DNA of 40,371 nucleotides from a virus, in the IMG/VR virus record IMGVR_UViG_3300017528_000090, positions 1-40,371 of that record; one strand, given 5' to 3'. The translations under genes were made by a program, and so were the position numbers. How positions within the stretch are numbered: the first letter of the stretch is position 1; each line of letters begins with the position of its first letter. Positions 17,659 through 23,568 of the stretch are shown here, one piece after another. Under the pieces are notes generated by a model. It ran no database searches. It was given only the letters and a program-made list of their open reading frames with translations, and was not told the origin of the DNA.

Positions 17659-17695
17659 TGCAAGTCCGATTGCGGTTTAAGCGAGACGGTGTAAA

Positions 17696-17729
17696 GAATA
17701 AAAAGGCGGCGGGAGTAATCCCGCCGCCT
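17696..17729 (-). terminator. Strong intrinsic terminator inside the virion operon
   Basis: On the minus strand an 11-bp perfect stem (AGGCGGCGGGA / TCCCGCCGCCT) with a four-base loop TTAC is followed by TTTTTATT. All features of a rho-independent terminator are present. It lies 37 bases before the gpW-like gene and after the G-rich element, so transcripts from the terminase side should largely stop here unless anti-terminated. On the plus strand the hairpin is not followed by a T run. Confidence 0.88.
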
Positions 17730-17990
17730 GAATGCCCTAGCTATACACGCCTAACTACAGACTGCCGCGCACTAGCTTACCGAACTCTAACCTACCATGC
17801 CGGTCTTACGACCCGAACCATACCGAACCAAACCCCAGCCCGCCGGACCCCGGCCCGCGCCACCAAACCCAGCCTGACCCCGCCTTACCTTACCGGCCTT
17901 TCGGCCCGCACCATACCACACCCGGCGCGAAGTTTTAGGCCGACTGGCTGCGGCAAGCGGAATTGTTTTGCTGCGTTTCATTTTTTGAAG
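17730..17990 (-). ncRNA. Candidate structured G-rich RNA between terminase and gpW genes
   Basis: Minus-strand reading shows GG doublets recurring mostly every 4-6 bases (for example GGTTT GGTTC GGTAT GGTTC). Two GNRA-capped hairpins lie near 17895-17906 and 17804-17815: GGCC-GAAA-GGCC and GGTC-GTAA-GACC. The stems differ by a compensated C-G to T-A pair and both loops obey GNRA. Four or more GGG runs at ~17825-17880 could form G-quadruplexes. The element ends in the strong terminator at 17696-17729. Together this looks like a 3' or free-standing structured transcript. A 64-codon frame overlaps part of it and is listed separately. Which is functional cannot be decided from one sequence. Confidence 0.45.
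17787..17981 (-). CDS. Possible small Arg/Gly-rich protein with two internal repeats
   Basis: 64 codons, MKRSKTIPLAAASRPKTSRR then two copies of a YGxGRKxGxV motif (YGAGRKAGKV and YGSGRKTGMV). Three of the six base differences between the copies are silent and two of the others conservative, which is compatible with protein selection. Against it, the composition follows from the G-rich DNA, no good ribosome binding site precedes the ATG, and the same differences preserve RNA hairpins. If translated it would be a very basic, nucleic-acid-binding peptide. Confidence 0.35.
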   Translation of the reverse strand: MKRSKTIPLAAASRPKTSRRVWYGAGRKAGKVRRGQAGFGGAGRGPAGWGLVRYGSGRKTGMVG

Positions 17991-18012
17991 GGCACTCTTA
18001 ATGCCCGATGGT

Positions 18013-19929
18013 TCAAGTAAAGCGTTTCATCGTAAATCTGGCAAGCTTTATTTTCTCTTTTGGGTGCGATTTATTTTCCGCCATCGGCGGGGCCATTGGC
18101 TTCGATTTTGCCGCATATAATCTTGCCAATGATGCCATATCGGGATTCAGCAATTCATATAATCCAATCGTGTAAACATAAAGGTCAAGCGCCTCATTGC
18201 GAGCCGCTACCTTAACCCAAACCTTTTGAGGATAGCCATTCACATAGCGCGTGCGCAGTTCCTCGGCGGCAAATTGCTTGTAAAAATCTTCACCGAAACC
18301 GGCATCGACAAGCTGGCCGTCTCCTGTGCGATATGGGCGAGGGAAGTGCATGAAGCGCGGGCCGTGCTCAGGGATACGCAACCGCTCGTGGACGGTGCTC
18401 TTTAATCCATCGGTGCCAACCATCAGCAGGTTAATCCCGCTCTTTTGCAACCGCTCAAGAGCAGGTGGAGCGCCCCGGATGCTGCTGCCCTTGATCGCAA
18501 TGACACCGGGGCAACCGCGAGAGGCTTGCTGCTTGGTTTTCACATATCGATAAACCGGGATAGCGAATGAGGCGGAATCCACCACACCCCCGGTGTCGAT
18601 GCCCATAATCGCAAGCTTGAGTTGCTGCCCGCATGGATGCGCAAAGGATTGTTGAAACCATTCATCAAGCTTCTTCCAGACTTCCGGCTTGTGCGGAGCG
18701 CCGAACAGCCGGCGGAATTGAATCGCCCATGTTTCCTCTGCCAACCCATAGCCAGTGCAAAGGCATTCCAGCCGGTCCCCTTGCACGTCAACAGCGGCCA
18801 CGAGTAAGCAGACATCGGGCGGGAGCATCGGGCCGTATTCTTCCCGGCGCAAAAGCAATGGGTCAACTTCTACCTTCTCCCCCTCATCCTCCCACGTCTC
18901 GGCAAGGAATGTGTTTGTCCAGAACATCAGGGACTCGCGGCCTTTGCTTTTGGCATCGAGGAAACCGACCACGAATTCATGAAGGTAAGAATTGAAATGC
19001 CGCTTCTTCCCCATGATGCGATAAAGACCGTTCAGATGATAGCCGCGCTTGCGTCGATGTGGTTTCAGGGCAATCCATCGGCCAGCCATGACCATACGAA
19101 CCCGCTCGAAATCAGAAAGCTCGGCATGGCAGGACTCGCAGACATATACAGCCTGCTCCGGGTCTGCCCGTTCCGTCTGGTCTGGATTCGGCCAAGTCCA
19201 TTTGACCTGCCGCCATTTTAGCGTTTGCTCGTGCTGGCAGCGAGGGCACCGGCAGAACCAATACCTTTGATCGCTTTCCTCGAATTCCTTTTCGATGCGT
19301 GAAATTCCTTTGAGCGTAGGCGTCGAGGACTTGAAATAAACCGCATCATAAAAACCTTCTGCTCGGCCATCGGCTTGATCTACCGGATCTCCTTCCGTGT
19401 TTGGTTGGTCTGAATCTATCTCATCTTGGAATATCCACTTGCAGGAAACAGCGCGGAGCGAAGCCGGGGAGTTGGCACCTACAATCGTAATCGACCCTCC
19501 GGGGAATTCCTTGGAGTGGATTGTGTTTCCAGCATCCTTGGCGCGGGGTGTTCGCACCTTGTCGCGGAGCGCCGTCGTGTCTCTGAACATCGGAGCCAGG
19601 CTTTTTTTCGACCATCGTTCCGCGCCTTCCCTTGTCGGATATTTTACGAGGATGTTTGCCGGGTTGGAGTCGATGACAAATCCGATGGCGTTATTCATTA
19701 TCTCGGACTTACCCAACCGCTTCGCCCAAATCAGAATTGTTCCACCGTTAGTCGGGTCGGTAAGCCCCTCCATCGGTTCCCGCTGGTATGGCAATCGGTC
19801 GCAACGATAGCGCCCCGGCTCCGGTGACTGCCCACGGCTCATCATGCGATTGGCTTCCGCCCATTGGGCCACGTTAAGGCGCGGTGGGGGGCGGAATAGC
19901 TGGAGGGCTTTGTTAAGGCTTTCGCTCAT
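18013..19929 (-). CDS. Terminase large subunit, GpA type
   Basis: About 638 residues from ATG 19929 (MSESLNKALQLFRPPPRLNV). The frame extends to 20043, but 19929 gives a normal N-terminus and a 17-base overlap with the upstream gene. Matches lambda gpA: adaptor-binding N-terminus, ATPase with IWAKRLGKSE as the Walker A-like loop (~68-77) and IFQDEIDSD as Walker B, a zinc ribbon (CRCPRCQHE, CESCH), and a nuclease domain with AAVDVQGDRLECL and MGIDTGGVVDS acidic residues. It cuts and translocates DNA into the prohead with the Nu1-like subunit. Confidence 0.93.
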   Translation of the reverse strand: MSESLNKALQLFRPPPRLNVAQWAEANRMMSRGQSPEPGRYRCDRLPYQREPMEGLTDPTNGGTILIWAKRLGKSEIMNNAIGFVIDSNPANILVKYPTREGAERWSKKSLAPMFRDTTALRDKVRTPRAKDAGNTIHSKEFPGGSITIVGANSPASLRAVSCKWIFQDEIDSDQPNTEGDPVDQADGRAEGFYDAVYFKSSTPTLKGISRIEKEFEESDQRYWFCRCPRCQHEQTLKWRQVKWTWPNPDQTERADPEQAVYVCESCHAELSDFERVRMVMAGRWIALKPHRRKRGYHLNGLYRIMGKKRHFNSYLHEFVVGFLDAKSKGRESLMFWTNTFLAETWEDEGEKVEVDPLLLRREEYGPMLPPDVCLLVAAVDVQGDRLECLCTGYGLAEETWAIQFRRLFGAPHKPEVWKKLDEWFQQSFAHPCGQQLKLAIMGIDTGGVVDSASFAIPVYRYVKTKQQASRGCPGVIAIKGSSIRGAPPALERLQKSGINLLMVGTDGLKSTVHERLRIPEHGPRFMHFPRPYRTGDGQLVDAGFGEDFYKQFAAEELRTRYVNGYPQKVWVKVAARNEALDLYVYTIGLYELLNPDMASLARLYAAKSKPMAPPMAENKSHPKEKIKLARFTMKRFT

Positions 19930-20251
19930 GCAGATGGAATACGCTTCCCTTGCACATGTGGCTTCGCTCGTCGTTATCTGTAGTGATGTAGCAATTTGGG
20001 CAAACCCATAATTTCGTGTGAATATCGAAAGGCTTTTCCTCAATCACTTCGCGGACGTGAATGCATCCCTGTTCGTGCCGGTTGAATACTTTTTGAGTAA
20101 TGGGGTCAATCCAAAACTCTCTCGGTTCTTCGCGTGATTGAATATCGAAAAGTTTCCATTTTCGAATGCCTTGCATTTTGAAATACTCCCCAACCTTGAT
20201 AGCTGCAAGGCGCACATCTGGCGGTATGGATTCAGTGTTCAATAGCTCCAT
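19913..20251 (-). CDS. Hypothetical protein with CxxC/HxxxC metal site
   Basis: 112 residues starting MELLNTESIPPDVRLAAIKV, between the terminase subunits. The C-terminal third carries CPNC and ...RSHMC, a likely zinc-binding pair. It overlaps the small terminase by 20 bases and the large terminase by 17, so it is cotranslated with packaging genes. Function not recognised. Confidence 0.65.
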   Translation of the reverse strand: MELLNTESIPPDVRLAAIKVGEYFKMQGIRKWKLFDIQSREEPREFWIDPITQKVFNRHEQGCIHVREVIEEKPFDIHTKLWVCPNCYITTDNDERSHMCKGSVFHLHERKP

Positions 20252-20717
20252 TTTGTTCCTTTTGTTTTGGTTGACTCAACTCCGCCAGCGCCTCATCAAT
20301 TTCCTTCTGAATCTCGGCCTCCATCTCCTGCTGCGTCTTAACGTAGAGTAGCCGGGGCGCAACCTTGCTCGGTATGTTCAAAAGTTTCTGGCGACATAGC
20401 AGGATGGTTTCAGACCACTCTTTTTCGACAAGGCCAGCGTCAAGCACATCCCCCTTGGCCCGTGCCAAAGCAATCTCGACAAGTTGCCGCTCGGCGCAAA
20501 GCTTCTTTTGCTTTTCATCGGCAATGCTGGAAGTCTTTCGCTCTGCCCGTTCATCATGGTATTTGATAAAGCCCCGAACCCACGGCAGGAATTCGTAAAG
20601 CCCATCAACCGGGGCGGGAAGATAATCGAATTGATCGCACATCTGCCGGTGGCGACGGTCGGTCAAGCCGGTAATCTCCCGCAGTTCCGCGGCGGTGATT
20701 TTATCGGGGAGGCTCAT
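20232..20717 (-). CDS. Terminase small subunit, Nu1-like
   Basis: 161 residues. The N-terminus has the winged-helix, MerR-like DNA-binding pattern of lambda Nu1 (ITAAELREITGLTDRRHRQMCDQFDYLP). A charged helical region (KKLCAERQLVEIALARAKG) is followed by LVEKEWSETILLCRQKLLNIPSKVAP, the classic Nu1-family signature. The subunit binds the packaging site and recruits the GpA-type large subunit encoded just downstream. Confidence 0.85.
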   Translation of the reverse strand: MSLPDKITAAELREITGLTDRRHRQMCDQFDYLPAPVDGLYEFLPWVRGFIKYHDERAERKTSSIADEKQKKLCAERQLVEIALARAKGDVLDAGLVEKEWSETILLCRQKLLNIPSKVAPRLLYVKTQQEMEAEIQKEIDEALAELSQPKQKEQNGAIEH

Positions 20718-20899
20718 GGGCCATTAGCAATTATTTCCAGCAATTCATTAGTCCGCTGCTGCGCCTTGACAAGCTTATCCATCTTCGGAAGCAGAATCCA
20801 CGGCAGAATAAGCCAAGTAACGGCCAGAACGAAAAGCGTAATTCCGATAGCAGCTAGGAAAAGAAGAAGGATGCTTGAACCGAGGTCAGGTTGGTCCAT
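20714..20899 (-). CDS. Small single-span membrane protein
   Basis: 61 residues. One long hydrophobic segment (~8-37, SILLLFLAAIGITLFVLAV) precedes an amphipathic, coiled-coil-prone tail (MDKLVKAQQRTNELLEII). It overlaps the small terminase by ATGA and the upstream gene by TAATG. The layout is compatible with a holin-like or membrane-anchored phage protein, but the place before terminase gives no functional clue. Confidence 0.65.
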   Translation of the reverse strand: MDQPDLGSSILLLFLAAIGITLFVLAVTWLILPWILLPKMDKLVKAQQRTNELLEIIANGP

Positions 20900-21105
20900 T
20901 ATCTCCCCCTAATATATTCCAAAGCAACGACCGCGTGCAATGCGAGGCATTCTCCACATAACTTTGTGTTGCTTCCGATAATTGGTCGCTTGGCTGCGCC
21001 GCAGTAAACCCGCCCTTCTGCATTTGTGATATGAATTATCGAAGGTGCAGGAGGGGGTGGCGGAGGTTCCGGCGGAGTATTCGATGGCATCTTGGCGTAA
21101 ATCAT
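20899..21105 (-). CDS. Small Pro-rich protein with CxGA...CxxC motif
   Basis: 68 residues, starting at ATG 21105 or at the internal ATG five codons later. A polyproline run (PPEPPPPPPAP) is followed by VYCGAAKRPI and LCGEC, which could hold one metal ion. ATGA and TAATG junctions with its neighbours show it belongs to the operon. No family recognised. Confidence 0.55.
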   Translation of the reverse strand: MIYAKMPSNTPPEPPPPPPAPSIIHITNAEGRVYCGAAKRPIIGSNTKLCGECLALHAVVALEYIRGR

Positions 21106-21350
21106 GGCATTGGCCCTGGATTATTCGTTGGGCATTCGGATTGTGGAAATTCGGCCTGTCTTTGAGTTGGGCTTGCCGCTAAATAAACCAGCCGATTAGA
21201 TGCCGCTGTAAAGACCGCAACTCTCGAAGCATGAATAACTTTCCCGGCTTCCGTTTGCGGTTCAAAGTCGGAGTTGAAATCTTTCGAGAGCCTTATCAAT
21301 TCGATGGCCTGCTCAGCCGTCATTGTTTCAAATGCAAGTAATCTGCTCAT
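21102..21350 (-). CDS. Small hypothetical protein
   Basis: 82 residues starting MSRLLAFETMTAEQAIELIR. N-terminal helical half, Pro-rich disordered C-terminus (ECPTNNPGPMP). ATGA overlap on both sides places it in the virion operon leader block. No recognisable domain. Confidence 0.55.
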   Translation of the reverse strand: MSRLLAFETMTAEQAIELIRLSKDFNSDFEPQTEAGKVIHASRVAVFTAASNRLVYLAASPTQRQAEFPQSECPTNNPGPMP

Positions 21351-21769
21351 ATTCCATTCGTAGCCAGCCGCTCGCGGGCCTGGGGGCTATTGACTTTACG
21401 TTTGCGGTTTGAGTTTGCCCATTCCCGCTTGCGCTGAGTTTCCTTGAAATGAGTCACGAGCTTCCGATATTTCTCTCCGTTAAGGATGAACCATCCCCCT
21501 TCCTTTGCCTCGATTCTGCGCCCGTCGAATTCCTGCTTCACAAGCGGCTTACGGGTGTCAGGCGAGGAAAGCACTCGAAGGGCTTCGATTACCTCGTCAA
21601 TCTTGTCGGTTTTATTGGCCCATTTTGCAACGGTATAGATGTCACCTCGCACGAAGAAAAACTTGTCCTTTTTGGCGAGCATCGTAATGAAAACCTTGAC
21701 CACGTAATCCGCTTCCTCCCAGAGCGAGGATTCAACGATGTCGCTGACGATTGGAACCCAGCCGGTCAT
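21347..21769 (-). CDS. Replisome-organiser-like protein, first gene of the leftward operon
   Basis: 140 residues, MTGWVPIVSDIVESSLWEEA followed by DYVVKVFITMLAKKD, VAKWANKT and ALRVLSSPDTR...GRRIEAKEGGWFILNGEKYR. This resembles the winged-helix N-terminal domain found in many phage replication organiser proteins. The basic C-terminus (KETQRKREWANSNRKRKVN) fits DNA binding. It is the promoter-proximal gene of the late operon, about 14 bases after the expected transcription start. Confidence 0.6.
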   Translation of the reverse strand: MTGWVPIVSDIVESSLWEEADYVVKVFITMLAKKDKFFFVRGDIYTVAKWANKTDKIDEVIEALRVLSSPDTRKPLVKQEFDGRRIEAKEGGWFILNGEKYRKLVTHFKETQRKREWANSNRKRKVNSPQARERLATNGI

Positions 21770-21789
21770 AACTCATTTAGCATGGCGAT

Positions 21790-21817
21790 ATTTTAAGGGG
21801 ACTCGCTACGCAGTCAA
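21790..21817 (-). promoter_or_regulatory. Leftward promoter of the virion operon
   Basis: Minus strand reads TTGACT (21817-21812), a 16-base spacer, then TAAAAT (21795-21790). Each box has one mismatch to the sigma-70 consensus. Expected start is near 21783, leaving about 14 bases to ATG 21769. The spacer contains one copy of the TAGCGA repeat, and three more lie just upstream, so the promoter is probably controlled by a protein binding that repeat. No other comparably good leftward promoter was found before 17700. Confidence 0.75.
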
Positions 21818-21863
21818 CTTTTATTTTAGTAGCGAAAAGTAGCGATTGATAGCGACATGGCGA
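21803..21863. repeat. TAGCGA repeats around the virion-operon promoter, next to an AT-rich tract
   Basis: Plus-strand GTAGCGA at 21829-21835 and 21839-21845 and ATAGCGA at 21849-21855, each exactly ten bases apart, plus TGGCGA at 21858-21863. An inverted copy TCGCTAC sits at 21803-21809 in the promoter spacer. An A/T tract (21866-21880) follows. One-turn spacing suggests cooperative binding on one DNA face. Either an operator or a replication-origin iteron array would look like this. Confidence 0.6.
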
Positions 21864-21936
21864 CGTATATAAATATAAATAAGGGGGGTCCTGGGGAAAC
21901 GGACCAAAGCCAGTAGGAGGCAATTCCGCTTTCGAC

Positions 21937-21970
21937 GCGGCAAGTGTCCCTTGCGGGACGACTTGCCCGC
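21937..21970. other. Long interrupted hairpin in the control region
   Basis: Arms GGCAAGT (21939-21945) and ACTTGCC (21961-21967) enclose an inner stem GTCCC / GGGAC with loop TTGC and one bulged G at 21960. Neither strand has a T run after it, so it is not a standard terminator. It lies between the end of the 22.9-22.15 kb leftward operon and the virion promoter. The rest of 21881-22150 holds no convincing gene. Confidence 0.55.
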
Positions 21971-22100
21971 ATCTCAAGCGGTAGGTAATTTGTGCCTATC
22001 ATAGAAGGTTGAAACCGAAAGTGGGCAAATAGTGCCTAGGTAATAAACAAAAGCATGGAACCTTCCGCAAAACCCCTCCGAGATAGAACCTATACCGGGG

Positions 22101-22120
22101 GGTATGCGTATTGGTATGCG
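22101..22120. repeat. Short direct repeat GGTATGCG x2
   Basis: GGTATGCG at 22101-22108 and 22113-22120, separated by TATT, giving a 12-base period. It lies just downstream of the small leftward operon. Could be a protein site. No more is evident. Confidence 0.35.
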
Positions 22121-22150
22121 ATAGGGAGTTTTGATTGCATGGCCTTGTCT

Positions 22151-22324
22151 TTATAGCATCTCCTCAAGCTCGGCTTTAACCCGCTCCATATCCTCGATAG
22201 CCTTAGCGAGCCATTGCAGATAGTCAAGCCTGCCATCGCGAAACGCCGCATTCGCCCTACCCTTGAGTTGCCAGAGCAGGGCGTCGGCGCGGGATATGAG
22301 GTCGGGGATGTCAACGGCTTCCAT
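22151..22324 (-). CDS. Small helical protein of the control-region operon
   Basis: 57 residues from ATG 22324 (MEAVDIPDLISRADALLWQL). The frame opens further upstream, but this ATG overlaps the preceding small gene in the usual way. Almost entirely helical, with a heptad-like, charged C-terminus (LAKAIEDMERVKAELEEML). Last gene of the leftward operon driven by the operator-bearing promoter at 22986. No family recognised. Confidence 0.55.
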   Translation of the reverse strand: MEAVDIPDLISRADALLWQLKGRANAAFRDGRLDYLQWLAKAIEDMERVKAELEEML

Positions 22325-22472
22325 TCGTCTCCTTGACGGCCTGAACCGTGATTGATCCGAGCTTGGCTGATGATAAGTCAACGTCATTCAAAGCGCACCA
22401 AGCCAGCCGCACCTCATCCTCGACAAGGCAGGCCAGTACCCGGCAACGGTCATCGGTGGAGAGTTGGTTCAT
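22311..22472 (-). CDS. Small hypothetical protein of the control-region operon
   Basis: 53 residues, MNQLSTDDRCRVLACLVEDE then VRLAWCALNDVDLSS. Starts with an ATGA overlap on the upstream gene and ends inside the next one. Helical, acidic. No domain recognised. The overlaps on both sides and native-looking composition support it being real despite its size. Confidence 0.55.
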   Translation of the reverse strand: MNQLSTDDRCRVLACLVEDEVRLAWCALNDVDLSSAKLGSITVQAVKETNGSR

Positions 22473-22924
22473 TCCGCGCTCTTCCACTCAGGGAGTTCAC
22501 CAGGGTTTAGCCACAAAGAACGATCATGATCAAGTCGCCCGTTAACTGTGGGGGTTACGCTGAATCTGTAAGTGAATGTTTTGTAATCCGAGAGCCATCC
22601 GCCATGTGTGTCATCAGCGGTGTCCGCATCCTGACCGGCGCGATCATACCAATCCTGCCGCACTTTATCGACCCGTTCATTCAACGCATCCTCCGCGTCA
22701 TCCTCAGTGTCCCAACAGCCGGAGACTTCCGCGATAACTCTGCTACGGCTGCCGTTCCAACCGAGGTATTCCGCTTTGAAGTAATTGTATTGCTGGCCGA
22801 TGATTCTATCTGTTAATTCGAGGGAATCGCCAGGGTTGATGCTCATTGCGGACAGATTGGCGCGTGGTTCCATCAATTTCAAGGTGTTTTTCAATTTCGC
22901 TAAGTTTTTCATATTTTTCGTCAT
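22469..22924 (-). CDS. Hypothetical protein, first gene behind an operator-bearing promoter
   Basis: 152 residues from ATG 22924 (MTKNMKNLAKLKNTLKLMEP). The open frame reaches 23032, but the promoter at 22986-22959 lies inside that extension, so the start must be downstream of about 22952. A basic N-terminus is followed by an acidic globular part (CWDTEDDAEDALNERVDKVRQDW) and a beta-rich end (YKTFTYRFSVTPTVNGRLD). Not an obvious repressor, since no HTH is visible, but its place in the switch region makes a regulatory or anti-host role possible. Confidence 0.65.
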   Translation of the reverse strand: MTKNMKNLAKLKNTLKLMEPRANLSAMSINPGDSLELTDRIIGQQYNYFKAEYLGWNGSRSRVIAEVSGCWDTEDDAEDALNERVDKVRQDWYDRAGQDADTADDTHGGWLSDYKTFTYRFSVTPTVNGRLDHDRSLWLNPGELPEWKSAE

Positions 22925-22958
22925 TCGTTTCGCAGCGTGTTTGCTGCTATCTGTGGAC

Positions 22959-22986
22959 ACTTTACTGTAGCCCCTACAGAACGCAA
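22959..22986 (-). promoter_or_regulatory. Leftward promoter with palindromic operator
   Basis: Minus strand TTGCGT (22986-22981), 16-base spacer, TAAAGT (22964-22959). The spacer is filled by the palindrome CTGTAG-CCC-CTACAG (22965-22979). Two related palindromes occupy the spacers of the rightward promoters at 23051 and ~23284. A protein bound here would cover both boxes, which is the layout of a repressed promoter. Confidence 0.65.
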
Positions 22987-23050
22987 GCATTATTTTCATT
23001 TTCCTGAAGTTTTTAGTTTTACTAATAATCACTATTAAATCGCTCTTGGC

Positions 23051-23078
23051 TTGACATTGAAGCCCCTTCAGCTATAAT
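23051..23078 (+). promoter_or_regulatory. Consensus rightward promoter with palindromic operator
   Basis: TTGACA (23051-23056), 16 bases, TATAAT (23073-23078): both boxes match the sigma-70 consensus exactly. The spacer holds TGAAG-CCC-CTTCA (23058-23070), the same design as the other two operators with a compensating T/A exchange in each arm. Transcription should begin near 23085. Confidence 0.85.
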
Positions 23079-23086
23079 CCAAGGCC

Positions 23087-23242
23087 ATGAGTAAAAAGGT
23101 ATTCACATCGGAATGGTTCGCCGACAAGGGGCGAGAGGGCGGATTGCGAAGCTGGCGCAAACCGCGCCGAAAATCTCGCTTGAAGCAACTCGCGGAAGCC
23201 AGGGCTGTTCGAGCGCGGAAATTAAGCGCCACTAATAGCTGA
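23087..23242 (+). CDS. Small basic protein on a nearly leaderless transcript
   Basis: 51 residues: MSKKVFTSEWFADKGREGG, then a very basic stretch LRSWRKPRRKSRLKQLAEAR. The ATG lies eight bases after the -10 box, so the mRNA would have essentially no 5' leader and no Shine-Dalgarno. Being first after the strongest promoter in the window, it is an obvious immediate-early candidate. The basic helix suggests nucleic-acid binding, possibly at the operators, but no HTH can be asserted. Confidence 0.65.
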   Translation: MSKKVFTSEWFADKGREGGLRSWRKPRRKSRLKQLAEARAVRARKLSATNS

Positions 23243-23273
23243 TATTAGCCCAACTAAAATCTTTCACTTTTTG

Positions 23274-23312
23274 AAAATAGTTGTTGCTATTGTAGCCCCT
23301 ACAGTCTAGGCT
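23274..23312 (+). promoter_or_regulatory. Rightward promoter element with palindromic operator
   Basis: The 15-base block AAAATAGTTGTTGCT (23274-23288) recurs identically at 36919-36933 in front of another rightward gene set. TTGCTA (23284-23289) with a 17-base spacer gives TAGGCT (23307-23312), a weak -10. The operator TGTAG-CCC-CTACA (23291-23303) fills the spacer. Drives the 23359 gene cluster. The -10 assignment is the uncertain part. Confidence 0.5.
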
Positions 23313-23358
23313 TTGACCATCGGAAGCAATCAAGCTCCGAGAAAAGAAAGCGAATGAC

Positions 23359-23568
23359 GTGAAAACAATTACAGTAAAAGCCGCGCATGTTGAATCGTAT
23401 TTGAACCGGACAATTACCAACCCCGAACTGGGCAACCAATGCTCTTATCGCGTCGGCTGGTTGGAGCAGGATTTGGCTCAGGCCATAAACGACCCGAAGT
23501 ATTTCGCGCAACTACGGCGGGAGATAAAGAAGGTCGCCCGCGAACAATCCATGCAGGAGGCCGCATGA
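23359..23568 (+). CDS. Hypothetical early protein
   Basis: 69 residues starting at GTG 23359 (GTG AAA ACA), preceded by a purine-rich AGAAAAGAAAG stretch. Starts MKTITVKAAHVESYLNRTIT and ends in a charged helix (YFAQLRREIKKVAREQSMQ). ATGA overlap with the DUF2786-like gene. First gene of the main rightward replication cluster. No family recognised. Confidence 0.65.
   Translation: MKTITVKAAHVESYLNRTITNPELGNQCSYRVGWLEQDLAQAINDPKYFAQLRREIKKVAREQSMQEAA

Noticed and set aside
21777-21977. 66-codon minus-strand frame over the virion promoter
   Set aside because: It covers the promoter, the TAGCGA repeats and the hairpin, and its sequence is not protein-like.
22965-22979. LexA/SOS box interpretation of the TGTAG-CCC-CTACA palindromes
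   Set aside because: The Verrucomicrobia LexA motif I know of is TGTTC-N4-GAACA, which does not match in sequence or spacing.
22925-23032. N-terminal extension of the 22469-22924 gene
   Set aside because: The promoter and operator at 22959-22986 lie inside it, so it would not be transcribed.
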